From positions 12,095,218 through 12,159,217 of the forward strand of contig OZ020514.1 in the NCBI GenBank assembly GCA_963971425.1: a stretch of 64,000 nucleotides of DNA. The letters are read 5' to 3'. The notes below the pieces were generated by a model. The model did no database searches. It was not told the DNA's origin and saw nothing but the letters and a program-made list of their open reading frames with translations. The stretch comes from Bryoerythrophyllum caledonicum. Lineage: Eukaryota > Streptophyta > Bryopsida > Pottiales > Pottiaceae. Both the position numbers and the translations under genes were made by a program. Positions 45,301-57,732 of the stretch are shown piece after piece. Positions within the stretch are counted from its first letter, which is position 1, and the number at the start of each line of letters is the position of its first letter.

Positions 45301-48300
45301 GCGGTTAGCTTCTAGTTTGACTAGTTACATGGGTTATTATGAGTTGCGGGCGGCAGGAGAACCACTTGCCTCTGTCAGGGTGACAAGCAAGGTGGTTGGG
45401 GGCGAGAGGGCCCTTGCACCTCATGCATGGAACATGTGGAATAACGCAAATATTTTTGCGACCACCAAGGCAACAGATCTTCACTATGGAGGGGAGAACT
45501 GGAGTGAAGGCAACAGATTGGCTCACCAGAGGATGGATTTGGAGGATGTTGTGGAAAAGATCTTCTTGGAAGAACACACAGCTCTTCACATGGAAGAAAT
45601 TGATAAATTGGGTCAATTGGAAGGACTTGGGAGTGTTATTGAGGAGGAAGGAGGGGAGTCTCCTTCACTGGGGATTCAATAGCAACCAAGGGTGGAAAAC
45701 CCTGCTTCAAAGGAACCGAAGGAGGTGGTGACCAAGGACACTTGGAAACCAAGAGTAGGCCTGGCAGATGGAGCAGTGGAGGTGGAGGAACATGAGTTCC
45801 TGAAGGAGTATTTAGATTGTTTTGCTTTCAGTTTACATGATTTGGGAGTGTTGAAGGGGCAAGAAGTGTGTATTAACTTAACCGACGAAGCACCAATTTA
45901 TAGAAAGCCATACAAGTACAGCGACATGGAGCGGAAGATGATTCGTGCTCGCACTGAAGAATTGATGGCTGCAGGGTTGGTGGAGTTGGCTCCTCCAGAT
46001 TGTGAGTATGCATCAGCAACGGTTATGCCATCCAAGAAGGACGTTTACGGTAATTGGACTGAGAAAAGGATGTGTGGTGACTATAGGAGAATTAATAAAT
46101 TCACTAAATCAGACCGTTATGCAATGCCAACTCCTGAGGAGAACTTTGAGGCCATTGGCCATGCCAAGGTGTTTAGTACGTTGGATTTACGCTCTGGATA
46201 CCACCAGATTGGATTGTGAGAGGAAGACAAGGAGAAAACCGCGTTCTGGGGCATTGATAGGGATGGGAAGGACCGGTTGTTTCAATGGAAGTTTCTACCA
46301 TTTGGATTGAAGAATGCTCCAACAGAATTTCAAAGGGTCATGGACAGAGTATTCTCGGGGTTGGATTTCGTGAGATGCTATATTGATGACATCATTGTCT
46401 TTAGCAAGAATCGAAAACAACATAGACTACACTTGATGGAGGTTTTTGCTAGATTGAGGCTTCATGGATTAAAGTTGCACCCTGGTAAGTGCAAATTCTA
46501 CTTTGATCGCATTGAATATTTAGGCCACATGATTTATCCAAGTGGATTAGGTGTGGTAGCTACCAAAGTGGAAGTAGTGATGTCTATTCCTAGACCACGA
46601 GATGTTAGTAGGTTGAGAGCATTTCTGGGGTTGTGTAACTATTATAGAAAGTTTGTCAAAACTTTCAGTGCCATTGCCAAGCCATTAACCATGTTGACAA
46701 GGAATGATCAACCTTGGATCTGGGGAAATGAGCAAGAGGCGGCCTTTCAACAATTGAAAGATCGTTTGGCATCAGCACCAATACTTCGAAGGCCTATAGC
46801 AGGGAGGACATACCAACTACACACAGATTGGAGCTCGTTGGGGATTGGTGCAGTCTTGACGCAAATGGATGATGATGGTAAGGAATTTGTGATTGCGTAT
46901 GCCAGCCGGTCCAACAACAATGCTGAGGCTCAGTATAGCTCGTATGAGGGAGAATGCTTGGCTGCGATATGGGCAATTGCTCATTTTCGATGTTATCTTT
47001 ATGGTAACGAATTTCTGTTAGTTACAGATCACCAGCCGTTGAAATGGTTGATGGAGTCTGATAAATTAACAGGAAAATTGGCACGATGGGCCTTGATGTT
47101 GATGGAGTATGATTTCAAGGTGGTTCATAGGGCAGGTTTGGTTAATTTGGATGCAGATGGCCTTAGCCGCAATCCAATTCCAAACCAAGAGGATGATACA
47201 GGTGCCAGGTGGCATACTGAAGGTGAAACCGATCCGTTGCCAGGTTGGCATTGTTCGGGTTTTCTGGGAATATTGGCATTGAATGGAGACACCACCGGGG
47301 AAGCTACTGTGGCCACAGTAGATGAGGATGGAGGTGAGGAGTCTGGGGGCGCCAGAGATATTCATGAAGACACGAATGTGATGCAGTTCTTGCAAGATGG
47401 AGAAACGGTGGCTTCATGGTCTCATAAGGAGAAAGATAGGGTTCTACAACGAGCTAAGAGGTTTGTGTGGGAGAGGACTCATCTTGTGAGAGTGTGGCCA
47501 GATGGTACTAAGAAGGTAGTACCAACTCCAATAGAAAGAGTGAAACTGATTAAAGACACACATGAGGACCTTGGACACTTTGGAGTGCGGAGGACTTATA
47601 GTCTACTTCAGATTCACTACTGGTGGCGTGGAATGCAATCCCAAGTGCAAGCTCTAGTGGCTCGGTGTATGGTGTGTGACCGGGTACGAGCGTCTTTCAA
47701 CGCTCCAATGCCTCAGTTACAACCTTTGCCAATTATGGGCTTAGGATATAGATGGAGCTTGGATTTTACAGGTCCATTGCCAGTGACACCTCGACACAAC
47801 AAGTATGTGTTGGTAATCATCGAGCATTTCTCGAAATGGATAGAGTTAGTGGCATTACCTGATAAGTTTAGTGAGGGAGCTGCATATTCATTTCTTGACC
47901 GTGTTCTGAGTCGCTTTGGAGCTCCAGCAGAGGTACTTACAGACCAAGGAAGAGAATTCTTGGGTGAGTTTCAGACGTTGTGTGAGCAAGCGATGATAGA
48001 TCATCGCACTACTTCGAGGGATCACCCCGAAGCAGATGGATTGGCGGAGCGTATGGTGCAAACCGTCAAGAGGGGGCTCCGGAAGTACAGCTTGAAGAAA
48101 GGACATCACCAGGATTGGGATTTACAGCTACCATGGATAGCAATGGGCTATCGGTTCAACAAATAGGCATCCTTGGCGTCTTTTTCACCTTACTATCTAT
48201 TGTTTGGAAGGCACCCGGTTTTACCGAAGGCCATTCAAGCAGATGCTGACACCGTGTTGGCTAACATGGACAATCCAGACACGTGGGCTCAAGTGTGTGA

Positions 48301-48648
48301 GCAACGTGCAGAGTTGTTCAAAAGGGTGATGCCTATGGCATTGGAGAACCTCTCCATTGCTCAACATCGAGATACGTTGCGCTATGCTACAATTCGGGGA
48401 GGTGGTTATCGACCGCAGGTGCGGCGTTTCACACCTGGAGACTATGTGTATTTGCAGCAAGCAGCGCCCACCACCTTGGATGTGACAGCAGGAAGGATAA
48501 TCTTGAGAGTTCGTGAGGTGAAGGACTCAGGAGTGTTAGTGTTGGAGGGTCGTGATGGCAAGAAGTGGAAGGATCACACACGTAATTGTGCACCTTGTCA
48601 CTTGCCACACATTGATGGGACAATACACCCTGGTCTCTCTCACATCTC

Positions 48649-48806
48649 TGCTGGATTACGTTGTCGGTTGTGTGGTAGTGCCAAAAGGGCAGCCACTATG
48701 GTTATTTGTGACTTATGTTCTACGGGGTGGCATTTAGAATGCTTAACTCCACCTCTGTTGGAAGTACCAGTGGATCAATGGTCTTGTCCTGAATGTTTAG
48801 CACGTT
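48649..48806 (+). other. PHD finger at the end of the Ty3-like integrase
   Basis: CRLCGS, VICDLCSTGWHLECLTPP and WSCPEC give the C4-H-C3 zinc pattern of a PHD finger as the last part of the element. In many plant Ty3 elements this position holds a chromodomain; a histone-reading PHD finger could play the same targeting role (inference). Confidence 0.85.
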
Positions 48807-48830
48807 GACGGTCTGAGTGGACAAGGTCTA

Positions 48831-49267
48831 GCATTAAAAATATGTTAGAGGCGATTAACGATGGGGCTCTACTTGCACCCGGCCTACCCTTTGTTTGTTA
48901 AGTCTTTTAGCGCCTTTTCATGTGGATTACAGTGATTCTATGGTTTTGAGAGGTTTTCATTCGCGGTTATCATTCAGTTTACATGTAAACTGTGTGGTTC
49001 GCCGGTGTGAAAGGGGCTTCAGCACGGGCGAAGGGGGCGAGTAAAGGGGTACTTGGAGACCGCTTACTACTTCTTGGTGTACGAGGTCATGGGTCATTTA
49101 TTTCTTTTTCCCCAAGTCTGGATTGCTGAAAGTGTGTAAGTGTGCATTGTATTATTGTTTTATAGAGGTAACGGTGGTGGTTATGTCACCGTTACTCTCG
49201 AGTTGTCTCTGACTGTGCGTTCTCACCTGATTAGCACGATGTTATCTTGGCACAATGTGGTTGTGCA
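48831..49267. other. non-coding right part of the 10.9-kb insert
   Basis: Contains a purine-rich stretch (about 49,006-49,047, GGGCGAAGGGGGCGAG) that could be the polypurine tract before a 3' LTR. The following 220 bp have no partner that I could find upstream of gag. Confidence 0.4.
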
Positions 49268-52099
49268 CGACAATTAAATATGCATGAGAATCGGATCCTG
49301 TTTGGTGCAGCGTTAAAACATGATGAGTTGGTTCATCAGCTGTCATTGTGGATGCATACAGGTCTTCAATAGATCGAAACCGGGGATGAATAGGTTCACT
49401 GGAAAGCTCAGAAACAGGATCATGTACATGACAAGGTGTTGAAACGCTAGAATTTATAACGCCAAAATCTCCCACTGCTGGTAACTGCGAATTTAGTTCA
49501 GACAAAGGACTTGGGTGATAAGGTTGCTCGTTATCAGAGAAAATCTCAGAAATCGGTGGAATGAGGTTGACAGAAGTTGGCAAATCTGGGAGACTGAAAA
49601 GAACATGGTTTGAGGTGGGATGGCTATCGATATTCTGAAACTTTCCACTAGTTTCATCAAAAAGCACATCTGAACTCTCAATAACCTTGTTTGTAGCTGG
49701 ATCCCAAAACCTCCATCCTTTGCTGGTATTACTGTAGCCTATAAACCGAACTGATTTGCCTGAAGGATGGAATTTCTGACGGTGTTTCTTGTCTACAAAA
49801 ACGTAAGCAAGAGAGCCAAAAATTCTATAGTGAGCAATAGATGGTTTGTGCCCATACCATAATTCATATGGTGTCTGATCTTTGGTTTGAGTATTTATCG
49901 TCCTGTTGAGTAAATACACGGCTGTGCTTACAGAATCTGCCCATAGGAAGAGGGGAATATTCACAGCCGTCATCATGCTCCTGGCAGATTCGCAAATTGT
50001 CCGATTGTCTCTTTCTATGTAACCGTTCTGCTGCGGAGTAAAGGGTGTACTGTTGTCCCGCTTTATCCCATTGAGGTCCAGGAAGTCATCGAATTCTCGA
50101 TTGCAGAATTCAGATCCACGATCTGATCGAAATTTTTGCACTAAATTCTCTGTGTCCCGGTGAACTATCCGTGTAACTTTCTTGAAGAAAACGAAAGCCT
50201 CACTCTTCTGGCGAGCAAAGTGAACAAATCTAAAAGAAGTAGCATCATCCTTGATAAGGATGTAATAAAGAGATTTTCCAATGGATTCAGCTGAATTCTT
50301 CCCTGATACATCGGAATGCAGAAACGCTCCTGGAGTCAAGGACCGTTATTTGTCTGGTACACGCTTATAACTCGCTTTGTGTTGTTTTCCCAGGGCACAG
50401 CCTTCACAAATGGTTTGATCATGTTGTTCATCATGGATAATAGGAAAATCCAGTACAGACTTCTTGGTAAACATCTGATGCATGGTATTAGTGTTTACGT
50501 GACCCATTCGCTGATGCCATAGGGCTGATATACTTTGCTTAATAACATGATCATCAGGATTCGAAGAAGTAGCAATCTGAGCCACTGAATCGGGAGAGAT
50601 CACCTGAAACGACATTAAAAACAGCTTCCCTTGTCTGGTGCCTTCCATAACTGTTGGTCCATGTCCTGCGTTTAATTTTAAAGCACAGGTTGAACCACTA
50701 GATGTGAACGATAGACCCTTTTCTATAGCGAGGCCTATAGAGAAAAGATTACGTTTCAGCTGAGGCACAAATAACACATTCTCAAGTGATCCTCGTTTAC
50801 TAGCGCCCTTGATGTTACAAAGTATAAGGATCGTCCCTGTTCCGAGAACAGGAAGCTTGCGATTGTCTGCCACAGACACAAACCAGGAACCTTCAGGGAT
50901 TGGTTTAAATGTTGAAAACCAAGATTGCTTATTGGTCATGTGTTCTGTCGCGCCAGTATCCCCAAACCAGAGGTCATAAATCGATTCGACATTGACAGAA
51001 AAGGCCGCAGAATTTGCAGATATCACCGTGAAAGCATAGTCCTCGCAGGAGGAATCTCCACTCATATTCTGGTCAGATGACGCATGATCTTGGTCAGAGT
51101 GAACTGTGGTAACTGCACACGCATTGCTCCTCTGATAAGGTTGTTTGCCCCTGTCGTGATGATAATCACGATGGGGCTGTCTTGATGAAGATTGTCGAGA
51201 TTGCCTGGGATCATTGCGAGACTGCCTGGAGTCGTGCCGAGACTGCCTGGATTCGTGCCGAGGTTGCCTGGAATCATACATTGAACGACTAGAATGACTC
51301 TCCGTCCCATCACGATGATTATGAGGTTGGTTTGGATCCGGTTCAGTACAGTCTCTGGCCCAATGACCATATCCACCACATTTATAGCATACAGTCTGGG
51401 ATTTCAGTTCTTTCACATAGAGATCATCATGTTCCCGTTTGAAAAGCTTGGTCAGCTTCTTTGTTACAGGCTGTGACCGGGTGAAATAAGCCGTGTCAGT
51501 GGAATTCTCTTTATCCTGATGATTTAGGATATGCTCCTGCTGTAATAACCGAGTAGTAATAGCACTGACAGTTTGTGCTTCGATAGGCACATTCGCCCAA
51601 GCCGCTACAGTACCATTGTAGGCAGGAGGTAAACTCATGATGATTTTTGTGATAATCTGTCTATCACTCAGAGGCTCACCTAGATCCTTTAGGATGCTTG
51701 CTTTGTGAACTATACTGTTGATATGGGTTTTAATAGAATCTGTCTTCGTCATCTTATAGTCATAAAAATCTGCATGAATCATGTACACATTTTCTGCTGA
51801 CTTCTGTTGATGGATGGATCTAAGATGTGCCCACATTTGAGCAGCCGTGTTACACGATATGAGATCCTCCATGACAGATGATGAAACTCCTTGCATAATC
51901 AACATCCTCGCATGATTATTCTTGTCCTCCCAGCCTGATATATGTTCGGGTGTAGAGTCATCTCCTGGTCGCTCATACGTTCCGTCAACTACTCTGGCTA
52001 CCTTCTTGTAAGCGAAGATGATATCCATCGAGCTCTTCCAGATATTGAAATTCGTCCCATCAAAAACCTTGAGGCCAGCCATTTCTGACTTGTCCATGG

Positions 52100-52419
52100 C
52101 TTGTTCCGGATAGAAACAGCTATGGATATACTGTAAATCTTAATGGTTCTAGGGTTTTAATTCTAAGATACGTATGAGAACCGAAAGAGTTCTACTCTGT
52201 GTAGAGGTTTGAAAAGATAAACAAGAATAAAATTCTCCCACTGAAAATCCTAGAGAAGAGAGAATATAGGTAGCGACAGAAAGAAAACTAAATACAACAA
52301 CGTACCTGCACAGGAAAACACGGAAGTGTGTAATCTGTGTAGAGTACAGAAGTGAAAAACCTGGGAATAAAACTCCACGCTCTCCAAAAATCAATCAGGT
52401 GCTCAGCCGAATAAAAAAT
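52100..52419. other. leader of copia element 1, gag-proximal part
   Basis: Non-coding sequence between the gag start and the site where copia element 2 inserted. It contains two copies of a phrase around CTCTGTGTAGAG (about 52,194) and CTGTGTAGAGTAC (about 52,336). The leader continues at 57,574-57,732. Confidence 0.6.
52415..52419. repeat. 5-bp target duplication of copia element 2, left
   Basis: AAAAT, repeated at 57,569-57,573. Confidence 0.8.
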
Positions 52420-52654
52420 TATTGAAGAATGAAATGAAAGGATGACAATGAAGAATGAACAAGTTGGTGGTAAAGCTTGCAATGAGAGAGGTGAATTCTC
52501 CCACTTCCCATGCTCTTCTTATCAATGGAAAACATCAGCCCTTGATTGTAATCCTTATGGGACAATGACACCAAGCTACCCTTTTCTACTTCTTATCTTC
52601 TAAGGTAGGGCTGGTCCTACCTTTCTATACTAGTTAAACACTCTATACTCAACA
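52420..52654 (-). repeat. copia element 2, 3' LTR
   Basis: 235 bp; on the minus strand it starts TGTTGAGTATAGAG and ends CATTCTTCAATA. Confidence 0.9.
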
Positions 52655-55600
52655 CTCCCACTTAGCGAGGTGTCCTTGGACTCTAAGCGCATTGCCTTGC
52701 TCAACATCACATGTCGTTCTCTTCCAAGTGCCTTTGTGAGCACATCAGCCACCATGTGCTCCGTGGGGCAATACCGCAACTCAATTACCTCATCTTCAAT
52801 CTTCTCTCGAATGAAATGGTGTTGCACATCTATGTGCTTCGTTCGTGAGTGGTGCTTGGGGTTCTTCGCGAGTGCAATGCAACCTTGGTTGTCGCACATG
52901 ATGGTGGTTGCCTCCCATTGCACATACCCTACATCAGCCATCAATTGCCTTAGCCAAATGGCCTCCTTGGCGGATTGGCTCGCCGCCATGTACTCCGCTT
53001 CCGTGGTTGATAGAGCCACCGTTGGTTGGCGCTTGCTATTCCACGATATGGCGCCCACTCCAAGGAAGAAGACATAGCCCGTCGTGGACTTCCTTGTGCT
53101 TGCATCGCCTCCCCAATCCGCATCGCAATATCCTTCAAGGTTGATGTCTTTGCCTCCAAGAGTCAACTTCATCTCCATGGTGCCCTTCAAGTACCTCATG
53201 ATCCTCTTCACCGCTGCCCAATGCATAGGACCGGGCTTGGACATGAATTGAGACACCACGCTTACCGCAAATGCAAGGTCAGCCCTTGTGGCAACCATTG
53301 CATACATTAGACAACCCACACTCTCCTTGTAGGGGATATCCAACATACCTTCCTCATGCTCTTGAAACTCTTCATCGCCAAGCTTCACCAATGGCGCCTT
53401 TGCATCCAAAGGTGTGCCAATGGGCTTGCAATCCTCCATGCCAAAGCGTTGGAGCACACCCTCGATGTAGCTCCGTTGGTGCATGGTGATGGTGAGGGCT
53501 GCCCTATCCCTCTCAATGTGAACTCCCAAGAAGAAATGCAACTCACCTAGATCACTCATGTCATACTCCTCTTCAAGGCTGCCCTTCAACTTCCTCATCA
53601 TCAACATGCCACTTACCAACAAGATCACGTCGTCCACGTAGATGACCACCGCCATGAAGTAGTCCGTTGTTTGCTTGATGTACAATGAATGGTCAGCCAT
53701 GCTCCTTGTGAAGCCCTCCCTTGTGAAGAATGCATGGAAGCTCTCATACCAAGCACGTGGAGATTGCTTGAGCCCATAAAGGCTCTTCTTCAACTTGCAC
53801 ACAAGGTGGGCTTGGCCTTCTTGCACAAACCCCGGTGGCTGGTCCATGTACACATCCTCCTCCAACTCTCCATTCAAGAAGGCCGTCTTCACATCCATTT
53901 GATGGATCTCCAAGTCCATGGCTGCCCCGAGCGCTAACATGCACCGAATGGTGCTAAACTTCGCAACGGGAGCAAAGGTCTCATTGAAGTCCACACCTTC
54001 AACTTGTGAGAAGCCCTTTGCGACGAGCCTTGCCTTGTACCTCACGATGTCACCATTGGCATCCCTCTTCGTTCGAAAGACCCACTTGCACCCTACACGC
54101 TTGCGGTTTGAAGGCAATGGTGCCAACTTCTACGTTCCATTGGCCATCAAGGAGTCATACTCTTCTTGCATGGCTAGCTCCCACTTGCTCGCATCTTGCG
54201 AGTGTATGGCCTCACTCATGGTGTGAGGCTCCGCAATGGCAGCCACGTTTGCACGCTCCACATCACGTGGGGGCAAGATGTGGTTCTTCCACCACTCTCC
54301 AAGTGGCTTGCGCACCCTCCTCGAGTACCGAGACGCCTCCGTGGTGTCGTTGTCATCTTTCCTTGGTGGTGGCTGCGGTGGAGCCTCCCTTGCAATCCTC
54401 CTTGTCCTCGCACGAAGAATAGGAGCCGATTGCCCTCCATGCTTGGGCTGGCCCTCCACCTCTTCATCAATGGTGCCTTCCCCTCCCTCCACAAAGCTCT
54501 CCGAAGGGCCACAAAGGGCTGGTTGCACCACCAAAGGCTTTGGCTCTTCTTCAAACTCTGCATCATCATCGGATTTGAAGGAGCCGTCCACCTCAAGGGC
54601 TGGTCCTTCATCAACACTCCCACTTGGATGCTCCTTCAAAGACTCCTTGTCTTCGAAGAACTCCACGTCCGGGCTCTTGATTATCTTCTTCGTTGCCATG
54701 CAAATCAGCCTATACGCCTTCGTGCCCTCACAATATCCAAAGAACAAGCACTTGATGGCCTTTGCATCAAGCTTGGTCCTCCTCTCATCGGGCACCTTTG
54801 CATAAGCCACACAACCAAAGACACGCATGTGGGAGATGGTGGGACGCTTACCGCTCCATGCTTCTTCGGGCGTCACACCTTGGAGAGCCCTACTAGGGCA
54901 CCGGTTGCGTGTGTACACCGCGGTACACACCGCCTCAGCCCAAAACTCACGCCCAAGCTCTTAGGCATACAACATGGACCGCGCCATCTCCACAATGGTG
55001 CGGTTTGCACGCTCCGCAACACCATTTTGTTGTGGAGTGTAGGGGGCTGATGTGTTCCTCGCAATGCCATGCTTGCGCAAGAACTCATCGAATGCCTTGC
55101 CCGTGTACTCGCCGCCATTGTCGGAGCGCAATACCTTCACCTTGTGCTCCGATTGCTTCTCAACCAAGCTCTTCCACTCCTTGAAGCGTGGTAGCACCTC
55201 ACTCTTGCACTTGAGCACATACACCCACACCTTCCTTGAAAAGTCATCAATGAAGGTGAGGAAGTACCTTGCTCCTCCAAAAGATGTCGTCTTCATCGGC
55301 CTGCACACGTCCGAATGGACCAGCTCTAACACCTTGGTGGCACGCTCCGCATCATCGGTAGGGAAGGGCTGCCTTGCAAGCTTGCCTTCAATGCACCCTT
55401 CACAAGCAAATGGCACCACATTGGATGGAGCCTTGCCTAGGTCCATGCCGTTTGCCATGCCTTGCAACGCCTTGACTCCCTTCGCATTGAGATGGCCCAT
55501 CCTTCTATGCCAAAGCTCCATGAGTGGCCCGTTGGTCGATGTGTGTGCTAGGCAACCCACATCAGCCCCACTCACCACCTTGAGCTCCAATCGATACAAG

Positions 55601-57319
55601 TTGGCCTCCATTGAAGATGTGGCAATCAAATTACCTTCACAAGAGCGCACCGCACATCCTTTGGTGTTGAATTGCACCACCAACCCTCTTGATACAAGCT
55701 TGCTCACCGATAGTAAGTTGGCATGCAACTTGGGTACATGGAGCACGTCGTGCACCACGATGCGCCTCCGCTGGCCCTCCACGTTGCTCTCCACCACGAT
55801 GGAACCCTTGCCCACCACCTCGACCACGCCGTTGTCTCCCATAAACACGTTGCGCCCCGAAATGGACTCATACGTGTCAAAGGCATGCTTGTGGGGTGTC
55901 ATGTGTTGTGTGGCCCCCGAATCAACAATCCAATTGTTGATGGAGGTGTTGGCTGCCCCGCCATTGGCCACAAACACAAAGTCATTGTGGGTTACCTCAT
56001 CTCTTGCATTGTTGGCCACTTCCTTGTTGCTCCAACAATTGCGAGCAATGTGGCCCGGTTTGCCACACTTGTAGCACGTACGCGCCTCTTGCCTTGTGCT
56101 AGAGCTGCCCTTCTTGTCTTGACGTGAGATCATTGCCGCATCTTCACCTTGAGGTTTCCTCTCCTTCCTCTTGGACACTTCATGCATAAGTCGTGCGGTA
56201 ATGAACTCCACGGTGAGCTCCTTCACAGGCCGCGTCTCCAAGGCCGTGATCAAGTGCTCGTACGATGGTGGAAGGCTTTCAAGCAAAGTCATAACAACAT
56301 CTTCGTCTTTCACGGGCACATCTAAACAAGTGAGCTGGTCCGCAAGGGACTTTACCTTGTTGATGTGATCCAACATGTCGCCGCCTTCCTCCATCTTCAC
56401 CGTGAAGAACTTCCTTCTCAAAAACAAGATGTTGGAGAGGCTCTTGGTCTCGTGTATGTTGCACAACGTGGTCTACGCTTCCGCTGGTCCCTTGCAAGCC
56501 TTGATGTGCGCCATCTCCTTGTCCACCAAGTTGGTGGCAATCACCGCAAAGGCATGCTTGCAACGCCGCTCATAGTCTTTCTTGTCCTTCTCATCGGCCG
56601 TGGGTGGTGGGGGCAGCTCCGTTTGATCCACGATGTCCCATAGGTCCTTGGCGGAGAGGATCATCTCCATCTTAAACTTCCATAGGCTGAAGTTGTCTCC
56701 ATTGAACTTGTCCACGAGCCGTAGCCCCTCTCATTCACTTGAAGCCATAGCTTGGTGTGGAGTAGCTCCCACTCACTCCAAGCACTTCAGCCCTCTTCAC
56801 AAGACCCTCACAACTCCTATGCACTCAAAACACTATACCAAGTGCACATGCAAGTGCAAATCAGCCCTACTAGTGTCACTTGCAACCCTAAGCTCTCCCT
56901 TTAGCACCTCTAGGATAGATGACCACTCTAAACACTCAAATCAGCACCTCTAGTGCTACACACGACCCTAGGCACTCACCTTGGCACCTCTAGTCCACAT
57001 CAGCCCCTCTTCAAGTGCACATCCACTAAACTCACTAGTTTAGACACTAGTGCAACACCATGCACTCTAATGCACTCAAATGGGCACTCCAAACATCAAG
57101 AGCACAATCCCAAGGTCAAATGTGCTGACCTAACCCTAAATCAAGACACATGAAACCCTAGTTGCTCCAATGAGCCTCAAATCCACCCAAACGACCTCTC
57201 AACAACACAACAACAAGCAAACATTCACCAAGGCACAATGTTGAGCAATCCGGCTCTCCCAAGGTGCTCCAAGCTTGCTCCAAGTAGATCAGCCCTCCCC
57301 TCCTTCGCAACTCACGTTC

Positions 57320-57333
57320 GTGGGCCCATAACC
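57320..57333 (-). promoter_or_regulatory. primer-binding site of copia element 2 (initiator tRNA-Met anticodon region)
   Basis: GGTTATGGGCCCAC directly follows the 5' LTR on the minus strand. It is complementary to GTGGGCCCATAACC, the anticodon stem-loop of plant initiator tRNA-Met (anticodon CAT), and not to the tRNA 3' end. This is the half-tRNA priming known for Drosophila copia. Confidence 0.75.
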
Positions 57334-57568
57334 TATTGAAGAATGAAATGAAAGGAAGACAATGAAGAATGAACAAGTTGGTGGTAAAGCTTGCAATGAG
57401 AGAGGTGAATTCTCCCACTTCCCATGCTCTTCTTATCAATGGAAAACATCAGCCCTTGATTGTAATCCTTATGGGACAATGACACCAAGCTACCCTTTTC
57501 TACTTCTTATCTTCTAAGGTAGGGCTGGTCCTACCTTTCTATACTAGTTAAACGCTCTATACTCAACA
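57334..57568 (-). repeat. copia element 2, 5' LTR
   Basis: Same length as the left LTR, with two visible differences. Confidence 0.9.
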
Positions 57569-57722
57569 AAAATATGCTCCATGGGAATACGCTATGGCCG
57601 CAAATGATCAAGAGTTTCGCAGCCGTTCTAGAATGGTGGGTTCTCCAAATTCGATAGAAAACAAGAAACCCATAAAATTGTCTTTGAATTTTGTGAAAGC
57701 GATAGGAAAAAGAGAACTACTA

Positions 57723-57732
57723 GCCCATAACC
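57723..57732 (-). promoter_or_regulatory. primer-binding site of copia element 1
   Basis: GGTTATGGGC adjoins the 5' LTR on the minus strand, the same initiator tRNA-Met anticodon-region match (10 bases) as in copia element 2. Confidence 0.65.

Larger units (their letters stand above)
40900..48830 (+). mobile_element. Ty3-like retroelement (fossil) with DNA methyltransferase and PHD finger
   Basis: Plus strand. Parts in order: gag-like region (40.95-42.6 kb); two CCHC knuckles (CFKCGKPGHQRKDC and CSGCGAKGHAEASC, 42.64-42.76 kb); aspartic protease (LLDSGAQ, about 43.63 kb); C5-cytosine DNA methyltransferase domain (44.33-45.30 kb); reverse transcriptase (45.8-46.6 kb, with YIDD); RNase H (46.8-47.2 kb); zinc-binding and core integrase (47.55-48.15 kb); PHD finger at the end (48.65-48.80 kb). 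Order of protease, reverse transcriptase, RNase H and integrase is that of Ty3/gypsy. The gag-to-methyltransferase part is one very long open stretch. Broken, with about three or four breaks; some could be natural frame or stop sites. No LTR pair was recognised, so age cannot be judged from LTRs. It lies inside copia element 1 and is thus younger than that insertion. Confidence 0.85.
38364..49267. mobile_element. 10.9-kb insert within copia element 1 (Ty3-like element with flanking captured DNA)
   Basis: Copia coding sequence is recognisable up to about 38,363 and again from 49,268, with CGAC at both borders (38,360-38,363 and 49,268-49,271) as a possible target duplication. Between them lie an AT-rich stretch (38.36-38.98 kb), a TM9SF gene fragment, a TACCCGG-rich region and a Ty3-like element. 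I could not find a matching pair of LTRs, so whether this is one element or several is open. Confidence 0.55.
52420..57568 (-). mobile_element. Ty1/copia element 2 (fossil), young and nearly full length
   Basis: Minus-strand element with 235-bp LTRs (52,420-52,654 and 57,334-57,568) and target duplication AAAAT, inserted in the leader of copia element 1. Parts: primer site at 57,320-57,333; non-coding leader (56.72-57.32 kb); gag starting near 56.7 kb with a CCHC knuckle (CYKCGKPGHIARNC, about 56.05 kb); protease (WIVDSGATQHMT, about 55.92 kb); integrase (HRRMGHLN to about 54.3 kb); reverse transcriptase (IYVDDVILL, about 53.63 kb); RNase H ending near 52.63 kb; GTGGGAG polypurine tract at the left LTR. 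The LTRs differ at two positions by my count, so it is very recent. It looks close to whole, with about three breaks in the coding region. Confidence 0.92.

Noticed and set aside
43153-45616. Minus-strand open frames opposite the Ty3-like gag and methyltransferase region
   Set aside because: They are shadows of the strongly coding plus strand and show no domains.
53026-56953. Plus-strand open frames opposite copia element 2
   Set aside because: Shadows of the minus-strand coding region; no independent support.
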